Under the pieces are notes generated by a model. The model saw only the letters and a program-made list of their open reading frames with translations, was not told the origin of the DNA and searched no databases. This document shows, one piece after another, positions 9,342-16,839 of a stretch of 37,709 nt of DNA. How positions within the stretch are numbered: position 1 is the first letter of the stretch; each line of letters starts with the position of its first letter. The position numbers and the translations under genes were made by a program. Source of the DNA: Leptolyngbyaceae cyanobacterium RM1_406_9. GTDB taxonomy: Bacteria > Cyanobacteriota > Cyanobacteriia > Elainellales > Elainellaceae. The stretch is taken from assembly GCA_012033355.1 (NCBI GenBank), contig JAAUQZ010000016.1, positions 1 through 37,709 of the forward strand, in the 5' to 3' direction.

Positions 9342-11249
9342 TTATTGCCAAAGCCGAATTGTTCTATCTTTGCTGCTGCTGATCAGGGTCTTTCCGTCGG
9401 GGCTGAAGTCCAGGGAAATTACCCAGTCTGAGTGACCCGCTAGCGTATTTACAAGTTCTCCGGTTTGCAGATTCCAAACGCGAACTGTTTTGTCGAGGCT
9501 GCCACTGGCGGCCGTTTTTCCAGAGGGGCTAATGGCGACAGTGACAACCTGTTCTGAATGTCCAGATAGCGTCTGGGAGAGTTCTCCGGTCTGGTAGTCC
9601 CAAATTTTGACGGTTTGATCCCAACTGCCGCTGATCAGGGTCTTTCCATTGGGGCTGAGGTCGATTGACCGGACGGCATTGGAGTGTCCTTTGAGGGTGC
9701 GTAATTCTTTCCCCGTCTGCAAATCCCAAATTTTGATGCTTTTGTCGCTGCTGCTGGTGGCGAAGGTGCGATTATCAGGGGCGATCGCCGCTGACCAAAC
9801 TGTGCCGGAGTGTCCGGCGATCGTTTGTTGCAGGTCGTAAGTCTGCAAATCCCAAATTTTGACTGTGCCACTGTAGTCACCGCTGACAAACCTGTTGCCG
9901 TCAGGACTGATTGCAACCGTCCAAATTGGACTCAGGTGCCCTGAGAGCGTTCCACGCAGTTCACCCGTTTGCAAATTCCAAATTTTGATCTTGCCATCAC
10001 CACCACCGCTAACTAGGGTTTGATTGTCGGGGCTAATGGCAACTGCTCGGATTGCGTCTGAGTGTCCCGAAAAAGAGCGAAGAACTTTACCGCTGTAGAT
10101 ATCCCAGAGCTTGATGTCGCTGTCGTAACTGCCGCTAACCAGAGTTTGACCATTGGGGCTAACAGCAACTGCCCAAATGGTATCTGACACTTGACCCAGA
10201 AAATTTGTCAACGAAAAATCTGGTTCTGGGAATGCTTCTTGAGGCTCAACTGGCTTGGGAGATATCGCGAATGGCAGCCCGTAATAGTAAGCTCCAAGCG
10301 CTAGACCAATTAAAACCCCAATACCAAACATTACCAGTGGAGAGCGATGTCGTCTGGAGCGACGGGGCAAAATTTCTGCTTCTTCAGTCGGTTGCGCCCA
10401 AGTCAGCAATTTCGGAGATTGGGACAGGTCGAGTGATTTTTTTGCAGACGTTAAACCTGAGTTATCTTCAGCAGTAGCGATGGCTGCACTCTCTAGTACG
10501 GTTTGGAGAGACTGCTGAATATCTTGCCCTGACGGATCAGAAAGGGGCGATCGCCCCGTTGCTGAGGAAGCCGTATCCTGCAACCCCGGCAGTGTTATCA
10601 CGATACTCAGACTCTCCTCAACATCGGGTTCAGGAGCAGCAACGCAATTCCGGTTTTCCTTGACATCGGACTCAGGAGCAACACAACTCTGGCTCTCTTC
10701 AACCTCAGATTTGGAAGGAGGGAGGTTAGGTAAGGATTGTAGCAACTCCACTAGCCCTACTGAGTTAAACGCCCCGTGTTCTGGACGGCGTTCTTGCTGT
10801 GGACTTTTCAGATAGACATATTCTGCCTCTACTTTGTGAAGCTGAGTGGCAGCATCGATCCGGAAATCTTCCAAACAAGCTCCAGTCCAATGGGTTGCCG
10901 TAAAGTCTGCTCCTCCCGCTCGGACTTTTGTTAAATCAGCGTGGACAAAATTGGCTTCGCTGAATTTAGCATCGCTTAAGTTTGCATCTCTAAGATTGGC
11001 AGCATTCAAGTTTGCGCCATTCGCATAAACACCAGTCAAATTTGCCCCTGATAAATCTGCGCCTTTAAGATTTGCCCCAATTAAGCAGGCTCGGCTGAGG
11101 TTGCACCCCCTCAAGTCAGCTTCACTTAAATCTGCCTCAAAAAGATACGCTCGGCTGAGATCTGGCTTGACCGCAGAGTTTTCCTGTCTCCAGCGATTCC
11201 AGACTTCTATTCCTTGCTCAATCAACGCGAGGTAGTCGTTGTCTGTCAC
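9342..11249 (-). CDS. Pentapeptide-repeat / TM / seven-blade WD40 protein
   Basis: From GTG 11249 the protein has 635 residues. The N-terminal region holds at least 15 pentapeptide units (A(D/N)LxxA, such as LKGADLSGANL, about residues 30-125). A low-complexity acidic linker of about 150 residues contains three imperfect copies of a VEESQSCVAPE-like unit. One transmembrane helix (about 310-330) is preceded by RRSRRHR. Seven WD40 repeats then form a complete propeller, each ending IKIWD or similar, the last IRLWQ. Basic residues before the helix suggest the pentapeptide part is cytoplasmic and the propeller outside, which is an inference. I chose GTG 11249 over the track start at 11294 because AGGAGGT lies 7 bases upstream. 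It likely acts as a protein-binding scaffold. Confidence 0.88.
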   Translation of the reverse strand: MTDNDYLALIEQGIEVWNRWRQENSAVKPDLSRAYLFEADLSEADLRGCNLSRACLIGANLKGADLSGANLTGVYANGANLNAANLRDANLSDAKFSEANFVHADLTKVRAGGADFTATHWTGACLEDFRIDAATQLHKVEAEYVYLKSPQQERRPEHGAFNSVGLVELLQSLPNLPPSKSEVEESQSCVAPESDVKENRNCVAAPEPDVEESLSIVITLPGLQDTASSATGRSPLSDPSGQDIQQSLQTVLESAAIATAEDNSGLTSAKKSLDLSQSPKLLTWAQPTEEAEILPRRSRRHRSPLVMFGIGVLIGLALGAYYYGLPFAISPKPVEPQEAFPEPDFSLTNFLGQVSDTIWAVAVSPNGQTLVSGSYDSDIKLWDIYSGKVLRSFSGHSDAIRAVAISPDNQTLVSGGGDGKIKIWNLQTGELRGTLSGHLSPIWTVAISPDGNRFVSGDYSGTVKIWDLQTYDLQQTIAGHSGTVWSAAIAPDNRTFATSSSDKSIKIWDLQTGKELRTLKGHSNAVRSIDLSPNGKTLISGSWDQTVKIWDYQTGELSQTLSGHSEQVVTVAISPSGKTAASGSLDKTVRVWNLQTGELVNTLAGHSDWVISLDFSPDGKTLISSSKDRTIRLWQ

Positions 11250-11256
11250 AGTACGC

Positions 11257-11263
11257 ACCTCCT
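11257..11263 (-). promoter_or_regulatory. Ribosome binding site deciding the WD40 gene start
   Basis: AGGAGGT on the minus strand lies 7 bases before GTG 11249. It makes GTG the likely start and excludes the 15 extra residues in the ORF track. Confidence 0.8.
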
Positions 11264-11439
11264 GGTGAATTGAAAGCGAAGGCACTGCACACAAATGTTA
11301 CGAAACGGGCAGCCCCAAAAGATTCATCATTCAGCAAACTCAGTAGATGCTAGATGGTAGACGTACTCACGCTACGGTTGTTCATCTGTTGGCTATTCTC
11401 TGCCAAATGGGATGCCGATGCCAACCCCTACCTATCCTC

Positions 11440-11482
11440 AGGAGAAAAGGGGGGCAGTTTTCACCTACCCCCTTTTTCTCCT
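11440..11482. terminator. Imperfect hairpin with purine and pyrimidine arms
   Basis: AGGAGAAAAGGGGG pairs with CCCCCTTTTTCTCCT around a loop of about 13 bases, with one bulged T. It lies downstream of the minus-strand csbD-like gene and upstream of the WD40 gene. A second inverted repeat, GCCCGAC (11514-11520) and GTCGGGC (11554-11560), lies between it and the csbD-like stop. Either could end csbD transcription. Function is inferred from position. Confidence 0.4.
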
Positions 11483-11643
11483 AGCCTAAGTAATTCACAC
11501 TACAACAATTAAAGCCCGACCTTGATACATAGCAGTCAGCTCAATGCATCAGAGTCGGGCATTTAAGATGAGGTAAAAGGGTCGCTTTCTTACAGAGACC
11601 CAGCACATTTTTGCATCAGCTAACTAAATCGATGCCTCAGAAA

Positions 11644-11832
11644 TTAAGCTCTGTCGATCACATCTTTTGCTGCATCTTTAACGTCTTCTACGGCGTGCAT
11701 CGCTGCTGCCTGACTTTGCTTATCCTGTCCTTCTACTTTGTCCTTAGGATCACCTGTCACGTCACCGATTGCTTCCTGAACCTTGCCTTCGACGTTCTTT
11801 GCAATAGCTTTGGCTCTATCTTCAATACTCAC
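11644..11832 (-). CDS. CsbD family stress protein
   Basis: This 62-aa hydrophilic protein carries the CsbD signature: NVEGKVQEAIGDVTGDPKDKVEGQ, followed by an Ala-rich amphipathic helix (AVEDVKDAAKDVIDRA). CsbD-like proteins are small, helical and often induced by general stress; no biochemical activity is established. The start is GTG 11832 with AAGGAGA about 6 bases upstream, which decides between this strand and the overlapping plus-strand ORF. It stands alone. Upstream lies a hairpin, CAGGCGA-cga-TCGCCTG (12030-12046), and the terminator of the sugar transferase gene; downstream are two inverted repeats that may end its transcript. Confidence 0.9.
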   Translation of the reverse strand: MSIEDRAKAIAKNVEGKVQEAIGDVTGDPKDKVEGQDKQSQAAAMHAVEDVKDAAKDVIDRA

Positions 11833-12090
11833 GTTCTTTCTCCTTAGATAATGTAAGCCTATCCGTTTGATTTGAAAGGTAACACTTTAAGCAAAGAGAA
11901 CACATCGTTCCGCAGGTAGACTGGTTACATCAGTCGAGGGAGGTATTTCTATGAATTTTAATCTCTGCCTACCAAGTGATGCTGGACATACGTATTCCCC
12001 TACGCGACAAAGGGCTTAAGCTCCTTGTTCAGGCGACGATCGCCTGGTTCTAACCATCTCGACAGTTGCCATAAAATTGGAACAAAGAAA

Positions 12091-12106
12091 GGGGGCATTA
12101 GCCCCC
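12091..12106 (-). terminator. Intrinsic terminator of the sugar transferase gene
   Basis: On the minus strand GGGGGC-taat-GCCCCC is followed by TTTCTTTGTT, a standard GC stem with a T-rich tail. It lies 64 bases after the stop of the sugar transferase gene and is in the correct orientation for it. Confidence 0.75.
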
Positions 12107-12169
12107 GCCTGCAATCTACTCATCCAAATTTAAGTTTGGGATAGAGAATGAATTAAATTTAGAACTGTT

Positions 12170-12847
12170 TTAGAAGGCTCCTACTCGTGCGAAAACCACA
12201 TAGAGCGTTCTTAAGATCACAAACAGATCATAAGAGGGAGTCCAACGGCTTTGGTAACGTAAGTCTAAATCTACAATCTGCTCGAAATCTTCGATGGCCG
12301 ACCGACCGTTGACTTGCCACTCACCTGTGATGCCTGGTTTGACGTTGAGCCGCTGCCAATGGCGATCGCTATACTGAGACACCTCATCAACAGTAGGAGG
12401 ACGAGTTCCAACCAGGCTCATATCGCCCATCAGCACGTTCCAAAACTGAGGCAGTTCATCCAGGCTAGTTTTACGTAAGAACTTCCCAACTTTGGTAATG
12501 CGAGGATCTTGACGATTTTTAAAGATTAGCCCTTTGGCTTCGTTCTTAATTTGCGCCTTTAGCTCATCTGCGTTTGTCACCATTGAGCGGAATTTAACCA
12601 GGTGAAACACCTGCCCTCTCAAGCCACAGCGCTTTTGGATAAAGAAGATTGGTCCAGGATTATCGAGCTTGATGGCGATCGCGATGGGCACAAGCACCAG
12701 AGAGAGGAGCATTAATCCGACCAGGCTCCCAACTATGTCAAGTACCCGCTTAGAGCTGGAGTTTACAGAAGGGTGCAGAGAACTGCCGAGGGTCAACGTT
12801 TGAGAATGGGGGGAGTTGGCGATCGCGGGTGAAAAAGTAGATTGCAT
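12170..12847 (-). CDS. Initiating undecaprenyl-phosphate sugar phosphotransferase
   Basis: This 225-aa protein is a short (monotopic) bacterial sugar transferase of the WcaJ/PglC type. It transfers a sugar-phosphate from a nucleotide sugar to undecaprenyl phosphate at the inner membrane and so starts a polysaccharide repeat unit. After a variable polar N-terminus of about 34 residues comes the membrane re-entrant helix (VGLMLLSLVLVPIAIAIKL). The family motifs follow: PGPIFFIQKR, KFRSM, the catalytic Asp-Glu in TSLDELPQ, MSLVGTRPP and PGITGEWQVNGRS. The long multi-helix N-terminus of WbaP-like enzymes is absent. It is transcribed away from the main exopolysaccharide run, with a 1.28-kb gap between them, and probably serves that locus. 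The first sugar cannot be told from sequence. Confidence 0.93.
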   Translation of the reverse strand: MQSTFSPAIANSPHSQTLTLGSSLHPSVNSSSKRVLDIVGSLVGLMLLSLVLVPIAIAIKLDNPGPIFFIQKRCGLRGQVFHLVKFRSMVTNADELKAQIKNEAKGLIFKNRQDPRITKVGKFLRKTSLDELPQFWNVLMGDMSLVGTRPPTVDEVSQYSDRHWQRLNVKPGITGEWQVNGRSAIEDFEQIVDLDLRYQSRWTPSYDLFVILRTLYVVFARVGAF

Positions 12848-14131
12848 AATTTTCCTTACTATCGCTGGCGTATTCAGGAGATAAAGCGTGTATTTACGCA
12901 GGTTTAATTACCTAAAACATATATTCACTTCTTCAAAGGCAGAACGCATCTGGAATGGGCTTAGCCAAAACTTTATTGCTAAATCCATATTCTCCGGTTT
13001 GTTTAAATTATTTATGAAGCGAAAGAAAAATCCGGATTTCACTGCCTTTAGGTAGATGTTTGTAGAGCATCAAGCAAATAGTCGAAGCGGCCTTTAACTT
13101 TTCGAGTAGGCTCCGAGTTAGCTATACTTTGTGCGACAAAATTGTCTCTACCCTAAGAGAGATAATAGGTTCTCCTCTTTTGGATAGCAGATGGCAGGAT
13201 CTGGTGGGAAAAACTATTTGGCGATCGCTTATAATCTACCCAAAGATAGAAGTCAGAAAAAAGATAAATTTTTCAACCCGGACTTTACTCTATTAACTTT
13301 TTATACTTGTATCTTTTAGAACAGGAAAAGTAAGGTTTTCTAAGGAAACTCACAGAATTTTAGTTGCAGAATCAGAGATTAAGTTCTTGAGTAACTTAAA
13401 AGCGATACATTCTGACTACTGTGTACCTGTCGTTGATTTGTGAAGTGAATGTGAGCCTTCAGTGAAGTTACGCAGGATTGTTGATTAAGCAATGGAAACT
13501 GTGCGATATTCTCTCCCATGTCTTCTTAAGGCTGTGCGTAGATACACTTATGACTGGTTTGCTCTACGGCTGGTTCAGATAAATCTTTGACTTCATCAGC
13601 TTAAGGTTAGAGCAGGAAAGTTTATTAGAGTGTTTTCTACATATGTGCAAAAGCAATTTGAGAACACATTAGACAAAACTTAAAGGTTTTTAAGACTCAT
13701 GATTTCGTTCCCCAGCGACTCTTAGTGAAAGGGTTCCAGAATCTTCTTCACCAATCTGTAAGTGGTCAAGAAGCGAGGAAAAGGGTGACGATGCTATCTT
13801 CATGACTCCTTGGGTTAATTAGGCTTTTCTTAAACTAGCTGTCTTTAAGGATTCGGTTTGGAGGAATCATTCTCTCAAGCCATCTCTAAAGGTTTGTAGA
13901 GCATTGATTCTACAAGTAGTTTTGATGAGCTTATTTATGAGAACCTAAAGTTAGGTTCTCATAAATAAGCTCTTGGCGTTTTTCTTAACTCTATTTGATC
14001 GAATTTTTTCCTCGCTTCTTTAAATTTGAGTCATTAGGATGAGACATTTAGGCGAGAGAAGGATATTTAATTTTAGAAGAAATTTGAATAGTAAAGAGTG
14101 CGATTGTGAGGTCAAAAGGGGTAGATTTTAG
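12848..14131. other. 1.28-kb non-coding gap upstream of exopolysaccharide genes
   Basis: This AT-rich region separates the sugar transferase from the plus-strand exopolysaccharide genes and must contain both promoters. No ORF is convincing; the longest I noticed is 42 codons from ATG 13191 and has no family features. TATACT near 13123 could be a -10 box. The main visible structure is the perfect palindrome at 13927-13972. The length leaves room for a long 5' leader or a small RNA gene, but I cannot identify one. Confidence 0.4.
13927..13972. repeat. Perfect 22-bp inverted repeat with 2-base centre
   Basis: GAGCTTATTTATGAG...CTCATAAATAAGCTC forms 22 paired bases on each side of AG. A fairly T-rich tail (TTGGCGTTTTT) follows on the plus strand. 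It could end a leader transcript or a small RNA before the exopolysaccharide genes, or bind a dimeric protein. The sequence fact is certain; its role is not. Confidence 0.8.
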
Positions 14132-14947
14132 ATGACGGAAGAGGTAAAAATTCTAAACCTGTCTATTAGCAATTTGTCTAGGCAAGAATTGCTAAATCAG
14201 TTGAAATTAGGCATTGTTTTTACACCAAATGTAGACCATTTGATTAAGCTGCAAAATGATCCAGAATTTCTCAAGGTTTATGCCGTTGCTCACTATAAGA
14301 TTTGCGACAGTACAATTCTGTTGTTAGCATCAAAGTTTTTAGGTTGTCCTATTAAGGAAAAGATTTCTGGCTCTGATTTCTTTCCTGCATTTTATGAATA
14401 TCACAAGAAAAATCGAGACGTTAAGATCTTTCTGCTAGGAGCCTCTGCTGGAGTTGCTAGCAAAGCACAAAGCAACATTAACCAAAGAATAGGTAGACAA
14501 ATTGTTGTAGGTTCATATTCTCCCTCTTTTGGCTTTGAGAGGAATGAGGTGGAATGTCAGGAGATTGTGGACATTATCAACCGCTCAGGGGCAACCGTTT
14601 TGGCAGTAGGAGTAGGTGCGCCCAAGCAGGAAAAATGGATTTGTAAGTATAAAGATCAACTACCAAATATCAAGATATTCTTGGCGATCGGAGCAACAAT
14701 TGATTTTGAGGCGGGGCATAAGCGTAGGGCACCTAAGTGGATGAGTGAGGTTGGCTTTGAATGGCTCTATCGACTTATTTCAGAACCGAGAAGGCTGTGG
14801 AAGCGCTATCTGGTGGATGACATTTATTTCTTTTGGTTAATTTTGCAGCAAAGATTCAATTTTTACAAATTTCCAACTGTTTTAGGGCTAGAGAAGGACC
14901 AGTACAAATCTTCAAAGCAAACCAGTAATATCTCCGCCAAAGTTTAG
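14132..14947 (+). CDS. WecG/TagA/CpsF family glycosyltransferase
   Basis: This 271-aa enzyme belongs to the GT26 family, which transfers an N-acetyl-hexosaminuronic acid or similar sugar onto a lipid-linked acceptor at the inner membrane face. Family motifs are in order: VFTPNVDHL (about 29-37), CDSTIL (59-64, usually Asp-Gly), GSDFFPAF, FLLGASAGVA, GVGAPKQEKW (about 160-169), IGATIDFEAG, RAPKWM and GFEWLYRLISEPRRLWKRYL near the C-terminus. That last basic amphipathic region is the membrane-docking part of TagA-like enzymes. Its length is typical. It is the first plus-strand gene of the exopolysaccharide run, and the next gene starts 16 bases after its stop, so they are likely one operon. AAGGGG about 11 bases before the ATG may serve as ribosome binding site. 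Confidence 0.93.
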   Translation: MTEEVKILNLSISNLSRQELLNQLKLGIVFTPNVDHLIKLQNDPEFLKVYAVAHYKICDSTILLLASKFLGCPIKEKISGSDFFPAFYEYHKKNRDVKIFLLGASAGVASKAQSNINQRIGRQIVVGSYSPSFGFERNEVECQEIVDIINRSGATVLAVGVGAPKQEKWICKYKDQLPNIKIFLAIGATIDFEAGHKRRAPKWMSEVGFEWLYRLISEPRRLWKRYLVDDIYFFWLILQQRFNFYKFPTVLGLEKDQYKSSKQTSNISAKV

Positions 14948-14963
14948 TTTTGTGAGGGCAATT

Positions 14964-16649
14964 ATGAATCATCCTGTTATCGCTATTGGGCTTGATGCCG
15001 CAGATCCATCACTGATTGAAGCTTGGATGTCGCAGGGACATTTGAAGACGTTGAAACAGTTACGCGATCGCGGCCTCTACACCCGCCTTAAAACCTTCGA
15101 TTATTACCGCGCAGAAACACCCTGGACAACTTTTTTGACGGGTATTTCTCCTGAAAACACGGGCTACTGGGCACCCGTAAAATTTCATGAGGGCACGTAT
15201 GAAGCGAAGGAAATTGAGGCTTACGATTTCTTGGAACACCAGCCCTTCTATGCTTTAGGAGATGACTATAAAGTTGCGGTATTTGATATGCCGCAGTCTA
15301 CTCTTTCTGAACGGGTCAATGGTTTGCAGGTTTTAGCTTGGGGGGCACATTCACCCCTTACGCCTAGCCATTCCAAGCCCGCAGATTTACTAGCAGAACT
15401 GACGCAAAAACACGGCGAACATCCGCGATTGCGAAACGATCATGCAAGCTGCATGAATGTAGCTGCATTAAAACGACTGCAAGCTGACATTCAGGTAGGA
15501 ATTGCCCGTCGTGCCGTAATCTGTCAGGATCTGTTGCAGCGCCAGCCCTGGGATTTGTTTCTCACTATTTTTGGAGAAACGCACTCTGCAGGTCACTATC
15601 TCTGGCACTTGAGCCAACCCAGCCATCCGCTGTATGAAATCTATAGAGATCAGGTTTCTGGCGACCCGCTGCTGGAAGTGTTTGAAGCGGTAGACGAGGC
15701 GATCGCCCAAATCCTATCAAAAGCGCCAAAAGATGCTCAGGTAGTCGTCTTTGCGGCACATGGCATGGGGGACAACGTGATGGACTTGCCCAGCATGGTG
15801 TTTTTGCCAGAACTGCTCTATCGGTTTAACTTTGGCAAACCTGCTCTTGCTGATGGACAGCTTGGCGCTCCACCCTCACAACCGATTACCAAAGGACGGG
15901 TCGAGCGAGGTTGGATTGGTGCCGTGTGGGGCTTAAAGCACGATGCCAATCGACTGAGAAGCTGGCTACGGCAAAAACTGCCCAATAAACTGTTCAGATA
16001 CATAGAGCCGCTATTTGGCAAAGACCAGCAGCCCGATCTGGTTTCCCCTTTCAAATTAATTGAGCAGGGCGACTCACTATTTTTTCAGCCTGCGGTTTGG
16101 TACAGGCCGTTTTGGTCACAGATGCGGGCATTTGCACTGCCCAGCTACTCTGAAGGCTACATTCGCATCAACCTAAAGGGGCGTGAGCCAGCGGGCATGG
16201 TTGACCCATCCGAGTATGAAGCGCTGTGTGATGAATTGAGTCAGCTTCTCTACAACCTGAAAGATGCACATACAGGGCAGCCAATGGTGAAGCAAATTGT
16301 GCGGACGCGCCAGCACCCAGACCAGCGTGACCCCAAATTGCCTGATGCCGATCTGGTGATTATCTGGCAAGAAGAGTACGTCACTGATGTTGTAGATAGT
16401 CCTGAATTGGGACGAGTTGGGCCCGTTCCCTACAGCCGTACCGGAAGCCACCGCAGCGATGGATTTCTGCTCGCGCAGGGTCCAGAAATTGAACCCGGTT
16501 CTAGTGCGCCAGAAGGTCATGCGCTAGACCTGGCCCCAACCGTTTTGAGCCTGATGGGTGCATCGATCCCTCCCCATTTTGAGGGAAGACCGCTGGTTGA
16601 AACGCTGGATTTTGGCTCAGTAACGTCACCTTCATTCATCTACCACTAG
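14964..16649 (+). CDS. Alkaline-phosphatase-superfamily phosphodiesterase/transferase
   Basis: This 561-aa protein has the type I phosphodiesterase/nucleotide pyrophosphatase core: metal-site Asp in IGLDAAD (9-13), nucleophile region ETPWTTFLTG (51-60, a Thr), GETHSAGH (204-211), AHGMGDN (265-271) and GSHRSDGF near the C-terminus. The usual SDHG is replaced by AHGMG, a variant I believe occurs in a subgroup of this superfamily. No signal peptide or membrane helix is seen, so it may act in the cytoplasm. In an exopolysaccharide locus it may hydrolyse or transfer a phospho- or related group on an intermediate; the substrate is unknown. I chose ATG 14964 because GAGGG lies about 7 bases upstream and IAIGLD follows; the track starts at GTG 14952. 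A truncated copy of its N-terminus follows at 16663. Confidence 0.85.
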   Translation: MNHPVIAIGLDAADPSLIEAWMSQGHLKTLKQLRDRGLYTRLKTFDYYRAETPWTTFLTGISPENTGYWAPVKFHEGTYEAKEIEAYDFLEHQPFYALGDDYKVAVFDMPQSTLSERVNGLQVLAWGAHSPLTPSHSKPADLLAELTQKHGEHPRLRNDHASCMNVAALKRLQADIQVGIARRAVICQDLLQRQPWDLFLTIFGETHSAGHYLWHLSQPSHPLYEIYRDQVSGDPLLEVFEAVDEAIAQILSKAPKDAQVVVFAAHGMGDNVMDLPSMVFLPELLYRFNFGKPALADGQLGAPPSQPITKGRVERGWIGAVWGLKHDANRLRSWLRQKLPNKLFRYIEPLFGKDQQPDLVSPFKLIEQGDSLFFQPAVWYRPFWSQMRAFALPSYSEGYIRINLKGREPAGMVDPSEYEALCDELSQLLYNLKDAHTGQPMVKQIVRTRQHPDQRDPKLPDADLVIIWQEEYVTDVVDSPELGRVGPVPYSRTGSHRSDGFLLAQGPEIEPGSSAPEGHALDLAPTVLSLMGASIPPHFEGRPLVETLDFGSVTSPSFIYH

Positions 16650-16662
16650 GCAAGAGGAGCAA

Positions 16663-16839
16663 ATGATGAAGCATATGGTTATTGCGATTGGTTTAGATTC
16701 GGCAGATCCGGTTTTGTTGGAGCAATGGATGTCTCAGGGGCATCTGAAAAAACTGCGACAGTTTCGGCAGCAAGGGGCATATGGGCGGCTAGTCGCCCCG
16801 ATCGAATTTGCTCTAGTTAACGACTTTGGTACGTTCTGA
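16663..16839 (+). pseudogene. 58-codon N-terminal relic copy of the upstream phosphatase gene
   Basis: This ORF is missing from the track because of its size. It reads MMKHMVIAIGLDSADPVLLE and then WMSQGHLKKLRQFRQQGAYGRL. Over the first 42 positions after the second Met I count about 29 identities with the start of the preceding phosphatase-superfamily protein. The similarity then ends, and a short unrelated tail runs to TGA. The nucleophile and all later metal sites are absent, so it cannot be an enzyme. It keeps a good ribosome binding site (GAGGAG) and its stop overlaps the next ATG as TGATG. It may therefore now work only as a leader peptide that couples translation to the GT4 gene. It arose by tandem duplication and deletion. 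Confidence 0.85.

Noticed and set aside
11611-11847. 78-aa plus-strand ORF
   Set aside because: It is antisense to the clear CsbD gene, is rich in Cys and Phe and has no ribosome site.
13191-13320. 42-codon ORF from ATG 13191
   Set aside because: No ribosome site, no family features and AT-rich surroundings; not enough to call a gene.
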